A stretch of 44,083 bases of DNA from Acidimicrobium sp. UBA3029 (GCA_002367695.1 DFDK01000005.1:21202-65284); one strand, 5' to 3'. Positions 16,171 through 25,172 are shown, counted from the stretch's first letter. The notes: generated by a model from the sequence alone, not told the origin. Program-made: numbers and translations.

Positions 16171-18200
16171 CAGTCTTGTTTATCAGATGCAATCAACTCA
16201 AGTGCGCAATCAACCACATGTTCTACAGATATTCCAAGTTTCTGCATTACAACATTGCCGGGAGCACTTGCACCAAAGCGATCGATACCTATTGATTGGT
16301 CGGCATATTTAGACCATCCGAATGTGCTGCCGGCTTCTACGGACAGCACAGGAATGCCACGCGGGAAAATCGTCGATTTATATTCGTTGGACATTATTTC
16401 AAAGCGATCCCATGATGGCATGCTTACAACTTGAGACGCAATACCTGACTGTTCTAGTTGCACAGCGGCCTGGATGCAAAGAGATACTTCGCTACCCGTG
16501 CCAACGAGAACGATCTGGACTTCTTCCGCACTCCGACGAACAACTCCGGCACCTGTTGCAATGGCAGATCCATCGGTGGTTATCGGAAGTGACTGTCGAC
16601 TTAATATCAGGGCGGTTGGTCCGTCATGATCGACAGCATCACACCAAGCTTTCACAGTTTCGTTCGAATCGGCAGGCCGAACCACATGAAGGTCCGGAAT
16701 AATCCGCAATGAAGCAAGATGTTCAACCGGTTGATGAGTCGGACCATCTTCTCCAACACCTACCGAATCATGCGAGAACACAAAAATAACTTTTGCATGT
16801 GAGAGTGCTGCTAACCGTATGGACGGACGCATGTAGTCAGCAAAAACAAAAAATGTCCCGCCAACCGGCTGAATCCCACCATGCAACGCCATACCAACCA
16901 TTGCGGCTGCCATCGCATGTTCGCGAATGCCGAAATAGATTTGCTGACCTTGAGGATTCGGCGCAGATTGCGCATCGAAAGCTCCGATTTTGACTCCAGT
17001 GTTGCCTGTTAGATCTGCAGACCCGAGCATCAACCCAGGAAGATCGCTCAAACTTGCACTGATTGCCAATGGCATAGCTTGGCGTGTTGCAAGTTTTGAA
17101 TCTGGTTCGAAAGTCGGCATTCGCGCATTCCATTTGGCACTCTTTTGAGGATTCCAGCATGCTTCAAAATCCGAATTTGTCTTTGTGGCTTTGTACGTTG
17201 CGACCAATTGTGCACATCTTCCTCTCGCATACTCTCGAGAAGCTGCGACAGTCTTCGTAGGGGCCCAGAAGGGTTCATTCGGAATATTGAGCACTGCTTT
17301 CGTGCGCTCGACGTGCTCGGCGAGAAATGGATTGCCATGCGCTTCATGACTATCAGTGAAATCTGGTGATGGAAAACCAATATGAGTTTGCAGAATACAT
17401 AAAGTGGGCGATCCGCGATGTTGCTTAGCTTTGTTAAGTGCAATTTCTAGAGCGTCGAGATCCTCGCCAATCTCACCAAGTTGCACAACATTCCATCCAT
17501 ACGAAGTAAAACGCGCAACTACATCATCGGAGCAAGTCAACGCTGTACTGCCGTCAATCGTGATCTTGTTATCGTCGTAGACGCAAATCAGTCGATCGAG
17601 GCCAAGGTGTCCAGCTAGTGAAGCAGCCTCATGGCTAACGCCCTCCATCAAACAACCGTCACCGGCGATCACGAATGTGTGGTGGTCCATCAATTCAGAC
17701 CCAAAGCGCGCACGCAAATTACGTTCGGCGATTGCTATTCCAACTGCGTTGGCAAATCCTTGACCGAGCGGACCAGTAGTTACTTCAACTCCTGCGGTGT
17801 GACCGGCTTCAGGATGTCCAGGTGTCAACGAATCAAATTGACGGAATGATTGCAGGTCAGATAATTCGAGTCCATACCCATTGAGAAATAACATTGCGTA
17901 CTGCAAAATCGATGCGTGTCCGGCTGAAAGAATGAAACGATCTCGGTTTCTCCACATCGGATCCTGAGGTGCATGCTGCATGATTCGTGAATACAACACG
18001 TGCGCAAGGGGAGCAAGGGCCATCGCGGTTCCCTGGTGACCACTCTTCGCTTTTAGCGGTGCATCCATAGCAATGCCACGAGCGATTGTGACGATTTCGC
18101 TATCCATTTCAGGGGAGAGACGAGGCAAAGCATTCACGGCGGCGACTGTAGTTGCTTCTAGGCGACCGGTGGGAGCAGTGTTAACGGAACTTTGTGCCAT
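16170..18200 (-). CDS. tkt: Transketolase
   Basis: Thiamine-diphosphate enzyme that moves two-carbon units between pentose-phosphate and glycolytic sugars. The 676-residue protein has SGHQGTAMALAPLAH, the histidine-containing LTPGHPEAGHTAGVEVTTGPLGQG, the ThDP/metal motif GDGCLMEGVSHEAASLAGHL continuing to YDDN, the pyrimidine-binding part with GIREHAMAAAMVGMALHGG, and DSVGVGEDGPTHQPVEHL. Start at ATG 18200 has AAAGAAG upstream and overlaps the preceding gene by 43 bases; an ATG at 18107 would remove the overlap but cut a segment that aligns with other transketolases. Confidence 0.96.
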   Translation of the reverse strand: MAQSSVNTAPTGRLEATTVAAVNALPRLSPEMDSEIVTIARGIAMDAPLKAKSGHQGTAMALAPLAHVLYSRIMQHAPQDPMWRNRDRFILSAGHASILQYAMLFLNGYGLELSDLQSFRQFDSLTPGHPEAGHTAGVEVTTGPLGQGFANAVGIAIAERNLRARFGSELMDHHTFVIAGDGCLMEGVSHEAASLAGHLGLDRLICVYDDNKITIDGSTALTCSDDVVARFTSYGWNVVQLGEIGEDLDALEIALNKAKQHRGSPTLCILQTHIGFPSPDFTDSHEAHGNPFLAEHVERTKAVLNIPNEPFWAPTKTVAASREYARGRCAQLVATYKATKTNSDFEACWNPQKSAKWNARMPTFEPDSKLATRQAMPLAISASLSDLPGLMLGSADLTGNTGVKIGAFDAQSAPNPQGQQIYFGIREHAMAAAMVGMALHGGIQPVGGTFFVFADYMRPSIRLAALSHAKVIFVFSHDSVGVGEDGPTHQPVEHLASLRIIPDLHVVRPADSNETVKAWCDAVDHDGPTALILSRQSLPITTDGSAIATGAGVVRRSAEEVQIVLVGTGSEVSLCIQAAVQLEQSGIASQVVSMPSWDRFEIMSNEYKSTIFPRGIPVLSVEAGSTFGWSKYADQSIGIDRFGASAPGNVVMQKLGISVEHVVDCALELIASDKQD

Positions 18201-18556
18201 TCTTCTTTATCAATTCGGCAATGAGCAAAAATCAGACCATATTTTGTTAGTTCGAGAGCACCCCTGACAAGGCGATAAGTGAATTTGCCAGGTTCAACTG
18301 TGAAAGGACTGACATTGCGAGCTAGCTGCTCCGAATCTTCATCAAAACCATCCCGAAAAATGACCTCAAATACACCAGAACCAGGTTCGCTCGCTTGGCA
18401 ATAAATCAACGCCATGAGGTGTGGCTCGATTGTTACTGGTACAGGGCTAGGAGCCGCAAGCGAAAAGAAGACCCCCGTCATATCGATGCGGGTGGCTGGC
18501 CCAGGCGCCTGCTTCATCTCGAACGTATCGATGAACAATGCGGAGACGATATGCAC
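18158..18556 (-). CDS. Small protein of unknown function (resembles DUF6941-type)
   Basis: A 132-residue protein with no signal peptide or membrane segment. Alternating hydrophobic strands (HIVSALFIDTF, RIDMTGVFFSL, PHLMALIYCQAS, GVFEVIFRDGF, YGLIFAHCRIDKEEWHKVPLTLL) suggest a compact beta sandwich; the layout resembles DUF6941-type proteins, but I am unsure of the match. It begins at GTG 18556, nine bases after nagA, and overlaps tkt by 43 bases, so it belongs to the nagA-tkt-tal run. Its position suggests a role tied to sugar-phosphate metabolism, without direct evidence. Confidence 0.62.
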   Translation of the reverse strand: MHIVSALFIDTFEMKQAPGPATRIDMTGVFFSLAAPSPVPVTIEPHLMALIYCQASEPGSGVFEVIFRDGFDEDSEQLARNVSPFTVEPGKFTYRLVRGALELTKYGLIFAHCRIDKEEWHKVPLTLLPPVA

Positions 18557-18565
18557 GTAACAACT

Positions 18566-19654
18566 TTAGTCGTTGTCAGGCATATTCAAAAGCCCATTAC
18601 TGATTGTTTTGATAACGGTGAGGTCGTACTCGAGTAATACCAAGTCTGCTCGCTTGCCTTTCTCGATTTCACCTCTGTCTCGGAGCCCCAGAACACGTGC
18701 TGGGTTCCTGGTAACGCTTGCCAAAGCTCTGGTCAGAGATATTGAGCAATGGAGAACCGCATTACGTAGTGCCTGATCCATAGTCAGCACGCTTCCCGCA
18801 AGTGTGCCGTCTTTTAGACGGGGTGCGAGATCTGAGTTTGACTGAACTGAATCGGAAACCATGATCATGCGTTCTGGTTTCGCAATGAATGCGAGCTGCA
18901 CAGCACGCATAGAGACGTGTTCGAGATCAACAATAATTGATGCATAGATTTCATCATCGGTAAGCACGTCGAGTGCTATTCCATGATCTCTGTGATGCAT
19001 GCCAGACATAGCGTTGTACAAATGTGTGACCATTTGAGCGCCTGCCTGCTTAGCCAACAAGAATTCCTGCTCAGAAGCGCTTGTGTGACCAAGAGACACT
19101 GCCACTCCCATTTTGCGCAGTAGACGTACAGCGGCAACTGCTTCATCTTGCTCGGCACCAATCGTCATAAGAGCGACACATGCCGGCAACTGCGATATCC
19201 AACCCAAATCGATATCGATAACACTGTGCCTATCGTGTGCACCAATCGCAGCGCCGAGAAATGGACCCTCTAAGTGCACTCCAATAATAGAAGTTTGAGC
19301 CACTGCAGCAGATAAATTTCTGACCTCAATTTGTGAATCGATCATTGAGATTGCAGATTCGAGATCTTTCAGAGGTGCGCTCACCAACGTTGGGCACCAA
19401 CTGGTGACTCCGGTATTGAGCAAGTATTTATCAACTTGGGACCATTGCTCCACATCCGAAGAGGAAACGTTAAAATTATCGAATCCGTTTACCTGTAAAT
19501 CAATAAATCCAGGCACGAGAATTGCATCGAACTCGGCATCTTCGGTTTGAATATCCAAGACATCGGTGATCATTCCAGTCGCATCCCATGTCACGCTCGT
19601 CGGGCCTGTAAGAGCACCATTCACGAATGCGCGCGTGGCGGATATTTGCCTCAT
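18566..19654 (-). CDS. nagA: N-acetylglucosamine-6-phosphate deacetylase
   Basis: Amidohydrolase-superfamily enzyme converting GlcNAc-6-phosphate to glucosamine-6-phosphate and acetate. The 362-residue protein shows the NagA patterns: PGFIDLQVNGFDNFNVS (Gln-Asn in place of the usual HxH), VHLEGPFLG with the metal-binding Glu, VSLGHTSAS, VTHLYNAMSGMHHRDHG, and MVSDS with the catalytic Asp, then the C-terminal composite domain GEIEKGKRADLVLL. It is the first gene of the minus-strand run leading to tkt and tal; nagB is not in the window. The gene is divergent from the acyl-CoA synthetase, with 41 bases between them. Confidence 0.93.
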   Translation of the reverse strand: MRQISATRAFVNGALTGPTSVTWDATGMITDVLDIQTEDAEFDAILVPGFIDLQVNGFDNFNVSSSDVEQWSQVDKYLLNTGVTSWCPTLVSAPLKDLESAISMIDSQIEVRNLSAAVAQTSIIGVHLEGPFLGAAIGAHDRHSVIDIDLGWISQLPACVALMTIGAEQDEAVAAVRLLRKMGVAVSLGHTSASEQEFLLAKQAGAQMVTHLYNAMSGMHHRDHGIALDVLTDDEIYASIIVDLEHVSMRAVQLAFIAKPERMIMVSDSVQSNSDLAPRLKDGTLAGSVLTMDQALRNAVLHCSISLTRALASVTRNPARVLGLRDRGEIEKGKRADLVLLEYDLTVIKTISNGLLNMPDND

Positions 19655-19695
19655 AACGATCCAAATTAGTGCTTGCTTGAGTAATGTGTTGAGTT

Positions 19696-21852
19696 GTGTC
19701 TGATCAACGAATGATGTCTGAAGCGTTGTCGAAGCAATTGCTCACACCTTTCGGCTTTCCGTTCGCTGTAGAAGCCGTTGTAGCTACAGCCAAGGAGGCG
19801 GGAGACGCCGCTGATGGGATGGGCTATCCAGTCGTAGCAAAGCTCAACGGTGATTCGATCGCCCACAAGACGGAACGAGGTCTTGTGCGTCTCAAGCTTG
19901 TTGATCGCGCAGCCGTCGAACAGGCCGCCATTCAATTGCTGGCGATGGCAACACCAGAAGATGGAGAGGTGCAGTTGCTTGTTGCGAAGATGATCGATGG
20001 CAGTCGAGAGCTCATTGTTGGCATGGTTCATGATCCAGCTTTTGGAAATACTGCGATGCTGGGCATCGGCGGTATTTTCGCCGAGGTTATCCAAGATGTT
20101 GTTTTTGCTCCGATGCCAATCAATTTGATTGCTGCCCACCGAATGATTAGGGCGCTGAAGTATCAATCAATTCTGCGTGATTTTCGGGGTGAGAGCGCTG
20201 TTGATACAGATGCCTTAGCGAGTGCGCTGGTCGCCATAAGTGTGGCTTGTGACGAGCATCCAGAAATTATGTCGATAGACATCAATCCACTGATCGTGCA
20301 GCGTGACGGCACGCTGATTGCAGTTGATGCACTTGTAGAGATGCGGGATATTGAGCGCGCAGTCGTCAATACATCGAGCAATTTCCTTCCACAAGCCGAT
20401 CATTATCGCGCGTTGTTCACACCACGCGCAATCGTAGTTGTCGGAGCTTCTTCTCACCCTGGCAAATTTGGCTTCGTTTCTTTGCACAATATCTTGTCAA
20501 ACAAATTTGAGGGGAAGGTTTACGCGACCAATTTGCAAAGCGAAGTGATTCTTGGAATAAAAACGGTCGCATCAATCGAAGATTTACCACATGGCGAAAT
20601 TGACCTCGCATTTTTTTGTACACCAGCCAGTGCGAACCCTGAACTACTACAGCAGTGCGCGGCTCGAGGCATACGCGCGGCCTTCATAGCTTCTGCTGGT
20701 TACCGGGAGGCTGGATCAAGTGGTGAACAAGCTGAGCGTGAACTCGTTCAACTCGCATCCGATCTAGGCATGTTGATTGCCGGGCCAAACGGACAAGGCG
20801 TTGTCAGCACACCTGTATCAATGTGTGCGCAGATCGTTGGACCATACCCGCCGAGAGGCCGAATTTCAGTCGCTAGTCAGAGCGGCAATTTCGTATCAAG
20901 TTTTCTTAACTATGCACGTCAAACTGGAGTTGGTATAGCTCGAGCGATTTCTGCAGGTAATGCGGCGCAGATTGCTGTTGGGGAGTACTTGGAGTGGTTC
21001 TCGCGAGATGATGAAACAAGCGTGAGTTTGGCCTACATCGAGAGCGTCAACGACGGCAAGGCGCTTGAGACTTCATTTTCTCTTGCGCTACGCAATAAAC
21101 CCCTCGTGGTAGTGAAGGGTGGTGCGACCGACGCTGGATCGCGTGCAGCACAGAGCCACACAGGTGCTTTGGCGAGTAACGACAAGATATTTGATGGTTT
21201 ATGCCGCAGCACCGGAGCATCTCGTGCCAAAACAGTTGAAGAAGCTTTCGATGTTGCTGCCAGTTTTGCAACACAGCCGCTACCGCGAGGTAATCGCATT
21301 GTCGTGCTCACAACTGTAGGTGGTTGGGGAGTGGTCACGTCAGATGCCATCGCCCAAGACGGTGTACTCGACCTGATCACACTTCCAACAGAATTAATTA
21401 GTTCGTTAGATGAGTTGTTGCCACCACGTTGGAGTCGGAATAACCCAATTGACTGCGCAGGCGGCGAAACCCGAGATACCATTCCCGCCATACTTGATTT
21501 AGTGTGTGCGAATGAACATGTAGATGCAGTGATATTTTTGGGTTTAGGAATACAAAGCAATCAAGCCAGGATGATGAGCGAGGGTCATTTTTATCCCGAT
21601 CATGGACTTGAAAGAATCGTTACGTATCACAGAAGGCAAGACGAGCGTTTTGCTCAAGCTGCAGCCGAATGTTCGACTAAATACAACAAACCTGTATTGG
21701 TTTCGACCGAACTTGCAGTCGCCGACCCATTCAACCCCGGCCCAACAGCAGTAAGAGAGTCAGGTCGACTGTGTTACGCAAGCGGTACTCGCGCCGCAAT
21801 CGCACTTGGACATATGTATAGATATGCGCACTTTACGGGCGTTGCCCTATGA
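19696..21852 (+). CDS. Acyl-CoA synthetase (NDP-forming), fused beta-alpha form
   Basis: An ADP-forming acetyl/acyl-CoA synthetase-type enzyme of 718 residues that interconverts an acyl-CoA plus ADP and phosphate with the acid, CoA and ATP. The N-terminal 220 residues are an ATP-grasp (beta) domain with YPVVAKLNGDSIAHKTERGLV and DINPLIVQRDG. A CoA-binding domain follows (AIVVVGASSHPGKFG), then succinyl-CoA-ligase-like domains with SGNFVSS and the phosphohistidine segment AAQSHTGALAS. The beta-alpha order on one chain is less common than alpha-beta. No acetyltransferase domain is attached. GTG 19696 is the longest start; ATG 19711 is an alternative. The end overlaps dacB by four bases. Confidence 0.87.
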   Translation: MSDQRMMSEALSKQLLTPFGFPFAVEAVVATAKEAGDAADGMGYPVVAKLNGDSIAHKTERGLVRLKLVDRAAVEQAAIQLLAMATPEDGEVQLLVAKMIDGSRELIVGMVHDPAFGNTAMLGIGGIFAEVIQDVVFAPMPINLIAAHRMIRALKYQSILRDFRGESAVDTDALASALVAISVACDEHPEIMSIDINPLIVQRDGTLIAVDALVEMRDIERAVVNTSSNFLPQADHYRALFTPRAIVVVGASSHPGKFGFVSLHNILSNKFEGKVYATNLQSEVILGIKTVASIEDLPHGEIDLAFFCTPASANPELLQQCAARGIRAAFIASAGYREAGSSGEQAERELVQLASDLGMLIAGPNGQGVVSTPVSMCAQIVGPYPPRGRISVASQSGNFVSSFLNYARQTGVGIARAISAGNAAQIAVGEYLEWFSRDDETSVSLAYIESVNDGKALETSFSLALRNKPLVVVKGGATDAGSRAAQSHTGALASNDKIFDGLCRSTGASRAKTVEEAFDVAASFATQPLPRGNRIVVLTTVGGWGVVTSDAIAQDGVLDLITLPTELISSLDELLPPRWSRNNPIDCAGGETRDTIPAILDLVCANEHVDAVIFLGLGIQSNQARMMSEGHFYPDHGLERIVTYHRRQDERFAQAAAECSTKYNKPVLVSTELAVADPFNPGPTAVRESGRLCYASGTRAAIALGHMYRYAHFTGVAL

Positions 21853-23309
21853 GTCATACGAGATCTAACGACTCTTCGCAATCGATCAATCGAGCGAGAA
21901 GCAAAGTTCGACTTGGATCTATAAAAGTGGTAGCAACTTTGCTCTCTACAGTGCTACTCATCGGAGCTTCGATCATCGGCGTCGCCTACAAATTTGTGAA
22001 TGACATCGGTACGTCCGTTTCCAGCAATCATTCGACCTCGAAAATTGCATCTACGCGCGCTTCATTGCTCAATGCTCGTCGTTTACCAACTATTCTTTCA
22101 ACTGAGATTCGTATCGGTGGGCTCATCCGATCACTTTCCGACACGGTGCAAATTATGCCCGACCAATCGTGTCTTGTTGTTTCGGTAGAAGGACAACAAA
22201 TTACTTCCATCAATCCAAATCTTCCTGTTATTCCAGCAAGTAATATGAAACTTCTCACCGCAACTGCAGCCCTCGAAGTGCTTGGTCCCGAATTTGTTTT
22301 TACTACAAAAGTTGTCGGTCTTAGCCAAGCTAATCAAATTGTTGGAGATCTCTGGCTTGTAGGGGGAGGAGATCCGTTGCTCTCAACTATTGGGTATCCA
22401 GCAACTGAGTCTTATCCAACGATGCATCCCACAAACATCGGTTTACTTATCGATGCATTTGTCGCTACTGGCATTACTGAGATCACGGGCAATATCGTTG
22501 GCGACGAGAGCCGTTATGACACCGAGAGATTTACGCCAACACTCGGATTAGGTATAAGAACTACTGAGGTCGGACCGTTAGGTGCACTGATGTTGAACGA
22601 TGGCGTAGTTCTTTCTTCACCGGTTAAACCTGACCAACCAGCCCTGTCGGCAGCAGAGGAATTTCTGAGATTACTCACTGAGCGTGGAATCGTCGTGCGT
22701 GGAGCCGCAAAGATCGGAACCGCTTCGACCGATCTTCCTGTTGTTGCGAGTATTAGTTCTGCACCATTGAGCGATGTTGTCTCCGAGATGTTGACCAACA
22801 GTGATAACAACACAGCAGAGTTGATGCTGAAAGAAATTGGTCTTGCTCGCTTGTCATCGGGAACCCGAATTGCTGGCGCTCAAGTTGTTCAATCGGTACT
22901 ACAAGAATTTGGTCTACCAATAGACGGATTGGTGATCATCGATGGGTCGGGTCTCGACCGTGGCAATCGTGCTACTTGCGCTCTTTTCACATCGATATTA
23001 GAAAGAGATGGTGGCTTTGGTTTGCTTGGGAGCGGTCTTGCAATCGCAGGTCAAACTGGAACACTTCGTGACTTGCTTGGAGAGACCACAGCAGGTGAAA
23101 GATTGCATGCCAAAACTGGAACTCTTACGGGAGCCAAAGCACTGTCTGGATACGTTGCATACGCTCCAGAAAAGTCGGCAACTTTTGCGCTTATTTTAAA
23201 TGGCTCAGGTGTTTCCAACCAAGGTGCGTATCGACCGCTTTGGAATGGTCTCGCCAACGCTTTGGGAGCCTTAACTGAGCATCCAAGCGTTGCTGATATT
23301 GCTCCATAA
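21849..23309 (+). CDS. dacB: D-alanyl-D-alanine carboxypeptidase/endopeptidase, PBP4 (S13) type
   Basis: Peptidoglycan-trimming penicillin-binding protein of 486 residues, acting outside the membrane. A hydrophobic helix at about residues 27-47 should be an N-terminal anchor or signal. The three active-site motifs are clear: SNMK (SxxK) within IPASNMKLLTATAALE, SDNNTAEL (SxN) and HAKTGTL (KTG). The large insertion between the first and second motifs is typical of the S13 family. Its start overlaps the stop of the acyl-CoA synthetase (ATGA). Confidence 0.93.
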   Translation: MSHTRSNDSSQSINRARSKVRLGSIKVVATLLSTVLLIGASIIGVAYKFVNDIGTSVSSNHSTSKIASTRASLLNARRLPTILSTEIRIGGLIRSLSDTVQIMPDQSCLVVSVEGQQITSINPNLPVIPASNMKLLTATAALEVLGPEFVFTTKVVGLSQANQIVGDLWLVGGGDPLLSTIGYPATESYPTMHPTNIGLLIDAFVATGITEITGNIVGDESRYDTERFTPTLGLGIRTTEVGPLGALMLNDGVVLSSPVKPDQPALSAAEEFLRLLTERGIVVRGAAKIGTASTDLPVVASISSAPLSDVVSEMLTNSDNNTAELMLKEIGLARLSSGTRIAGAQVVQSVLQEFGLPIDGLVIIDGSGLDRGNRATCALFTSILERDGGFGLLGSGLAIAGQTGTLRDLLGETTAGERLHAKTGTLTGAKALSGYVAYAPEKSATFALILNGSGVSNQGAYRPLWNGLANALGALTEHPSVADIAP

Positions 23310-23353
23310 GTGGTGGAGGTATATTCACGCATTCTCGCTGGTTTACTGGATAT

Positions 23354-23692
23354 GTGAATACCAAACGTTTGGGTAGCCGTTCGGCACGTGATTCATCGAT
23401 CTCAGTCGTTGAACTGTGCAAAATGGTTCGCGACTATGTCAAGCAGGAAACCCTCGACCCTTTAAGAGGAGTGGGAAGATGGCTGGCTTGGGGCATAGTG
23501 GGCGCAATTTCATTGCTTTTCGGAGCAGTTGTTGGGTTGATCGGTCTACTCCGTCTCCTACAAGCTGTGGTTTTTGATCAGCCAAATGGATTGACCTGGG
23601 CTCCCTACATGATTGTTGCTGGTTTTGCTTTGATATTTATTTGGCTTTCACTGACGCGTATTCAGCGCCCAAGTCTGCATAAAGAAAGTTAA
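23354..23692 (+). CDS. Two-helix membrane protein of unknown function
   Basis: A 112-residue protein starting at GTG 23354. It has a basic, soluble N-terminus (about 45 residues, including a VVELCKMVRDYVKQET helix) and two hydrophobic helices at about residues 46-68 and 84-100, separated by a short loop. The layout resembles actinobacterial holin-X/DUF1469-type membrane proteins, but I see no decisive motif. It is followed by another small membrane protein after eight bases, so they are probably one unit. Confidence 0.68.
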   Translation: MNTKRLGSRSARDSSISVVELCKMVRDYVKQETLDPLRGVGRWLAWGIVGAISLLFGAVVGLIGLLRLLQAVVFDQPNGLTWAPYMIVAGFALIFIWLSLTRIQRPSLHKES

Positions 23693-23700
23693 TTGAGAAG

Positions 23701-23910
23701 ATGACTGACAAAGATTTGCGAATCACCAAGGATGACCTGGAGTCTAAGTTTCAAGCACTCCAGGACGATTTACAGGGTCGAGCCTCCGATAAGAAACAAT
23801 CAATTGTTGCCGCAGCGTCTATTGCGAGCGCGGTAGTGGTGTTGATTGCGTACTTACTTGGACGACGAGGCGGGCGCAAGCGTCGTAGCGTTGTTGAGAT
23901 TCGTCGCTAA
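23701..23910 (+). CDS. Small single-span membrane protein
   Basis: A 69-residue protein with a charged helical N-terminus (about residues 1-34), one membrane helix at about 36-55 (SIVAAASIASAVVVLIAYLL) and an Arg-rich tail (GRRGGRKRRSVVEIRR), which predicts the tail stays in the cytoplasm. Similar short proteins with this layout are common in Actinobacteria and have no assigned role. It lies eight bases after its two-helix neighbour. Confidence 0.7.
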   Translation: MTDKDLRITKDDLESKFQALQDDLQGRASDKKQSIVAAASIASAVVVLIAYLLGRRGGRKRRSVVEIRR

Positions 23911-23915
23911 CAAAC

Positions 23916-24047
23916 GTGTGGTATCTTAAAATTATCTGGCGCGCAGTAAAGTTCTTGCGCAAACGCCGCAAACCTGTTGTCGCACGAGTACATCTCAAAG
24001 ATGATCAATCCATTTCTATTTCTCAATCCAAAATCAAAGGTCTCTAA
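23916..24047 (+). CDS. Putative 43-residue basic protein
   Basis: A short frame that begins five bases after the previous stop (GTG 23916) and ends two bases before the trmI start, exactly filling the gap. The product opens with a hydrophobic/aromatic helix, then KFLRKRRKPVVARVHL and a polar end. The close packing and the basic amphipathic N-terminus argue for a real gene, possibly a shortened member of a slightly larger family. There is no good ribosome-binding site. Confidence 0.45.
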   Translation: MWYLKIIWRAVKFLRKRRKPVVARVHLKDDQSISISQSKIKGL

Positions 24048-24049
24048 TC

Positions 24050-24877
24050 ATGGTTCGTGCATTTGCAGTTGGAGAGAAAGTATTGATTTTGGACTCGAAG
24101 AAGAGGCGATACCTAGCAACTCTGAGTGACGGTGGTCAGTTTCATAGTCATTCTGGAGTACTTGAACACAATGACATTGTCGGCAATCAGGAAGGCACAG
24201 TACTTAAGTCTACAAAAGGCGCGTATTACTCAATTTTGCGACCAACGCTAGAAGATTTCGTGCTTGAGATGCCACGCGGCGCACAGGTAATTTACCCAAA
24301 AGATCTTGCTCCGATATGCATGATTGGTGATATTGGTCCAGGTATGAGGGTGTTTGAGACTGGAGTGGGATCAGGAGCACTCTCGATGACGATGTTGCGT
24401 TACGGAGCGACAATTACTGGTTATGACATTCGTGAGGACTTTGCCAACCGTGCAACATCAAATGTGCGCTCGTTTCTAGGAGAAGAAGCACTTGAGCGTT
24501 ACTCAGTTGAGATCCGCGACTCCTATGAAGGTATTGATGGCTCCGATTACGACAGAGTTGTGCTTGATTTACCAGAGCCGTGGAATGTTGTTCCACATGC
24601 CGAAAAGGTGCTGCGTACCGGTGGCTTGCTTGTTGCCTATACACCGAGCATCACTCAGGCGGTACAAGTGAGAAAATCGATGGGTAATGCATGGATAGAG
24701 TCACGCACTATTGAGGTCTTGCATCGCTCATGGCATATAGAAGGCATGGCCGTAAGACCCGACCATCGCATGGTTGCACATACGGCTTTTCTTACAGTGT
24801 CACGATTTATTGGACACGCTATGCCAGTTGAAACCACAGACACTGAAACCGAAACAGGTTCTGAACAAACTATTTAA
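24050..24877 (+). CDS. trmI: tRNA (adenine(58)-N1)-methyltransferase
   Basis: SAM-dependent enzyme that methylates A58 in the tRNA T-loop. The 275-residue protein has the TrmI N-terminal beta domain, the linker YSILRPTLEDFVLEMPRGAQVIYPKDL, and the methyltransferase fold with motif I VFETGVGSGALSMTML, the acidic GYDIREDF and the catalytic-region VVLDLPEPWNVV. In mycobacteria trmI also lies beside the proteasome ATPase gene, so its position here is conserved. It is convergent with the ferredoxin gene, 12 bases apart, with no terminator seen. Confidence 0.94.
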   Translation: MVRAFAVGEKVLILDSKKRRYLATLSDGGQFHSHSGVLEHNDIVGNQEGTVLKSTKGAYYSILRPTLEDFVLEMPRGAQVIYPKDLAPICMIGDIGPGMRVFETGVGSGALSMTMLRYGATITGYDIREDFANRATSNVRSFLGEEALERYSVEIRDSYEGIDGSDYDRVVLDLPEPWNVVPHAEKVLRTGGLLVAYTPSITQAVQVRKSMGNAWIESRTIEVLHRSWHIEGMAVRPDHRMVAHTAFLTVSRFIGHAMPVETTDTETETGSEQTI

Positions 24878-24889
24878 GAAGTCAAACGC

Positions 24890-25135
24890 TTACGGTTCGA
24901 TGAAAATGCACTCGCCTGGACATTCTTCGGCGGACTCGATTACTCCATCAAGCTGACTATCAGCAAAATCAGCCATGCCTTCTGCGCCCTGAGCATTACC
25001 CTTCGCAGTTGCGAATATTTTGTCCTTCTCACGAACGTAAGCCAGTCCGTCGTCGAGGAGAGTGAAGACATCAGGGGCAATTTCCTCGCACAATCCGTCT
25101 CCAGTGCAAAGATCCTGATCAATCCAAACTTTCAT
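24890..25135 (-). CDS. Single-cluster ferredoxin with Asp in place of the second cysteine
   Basis: An 81-residue low-potential electron carrier. Cluster ligands appear as Cys10, Asp13 and Cys16 (CTGDGLC) and Cys72 in ECPGEC; Cys76 is extra. The Cys-x2-Asp-x2-Cys layout matches Pyrococcus furiosus ferredoxin, where Asp is a ligand of a convertible [3Fe-4S]/[4Fe-4S] cluster. Similar ferredoxins (CTGDG..APDVF..ECPG.C) sit near proteasome genes in Streptomyces, as I recall. The redox partner is unknown; no P450 or reductase is in the window. A strong ribosome-binding site (AAAGGAG) precedes ATG 25135. It is divergent from arc. Confidence 0.9.
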   Translation of the reverse strand: MKVWIDQDLCTGDGLCEEIAPDVFTLLDDGLAYVREKDKIFATAKGNAQGAEGMADFADSQLDGVIESAEECPGECIFIEP

Positions 25136-25172
25136 GGTGGCTATCTCCTTTTAGCTTTTGGCTTCTCAACTG

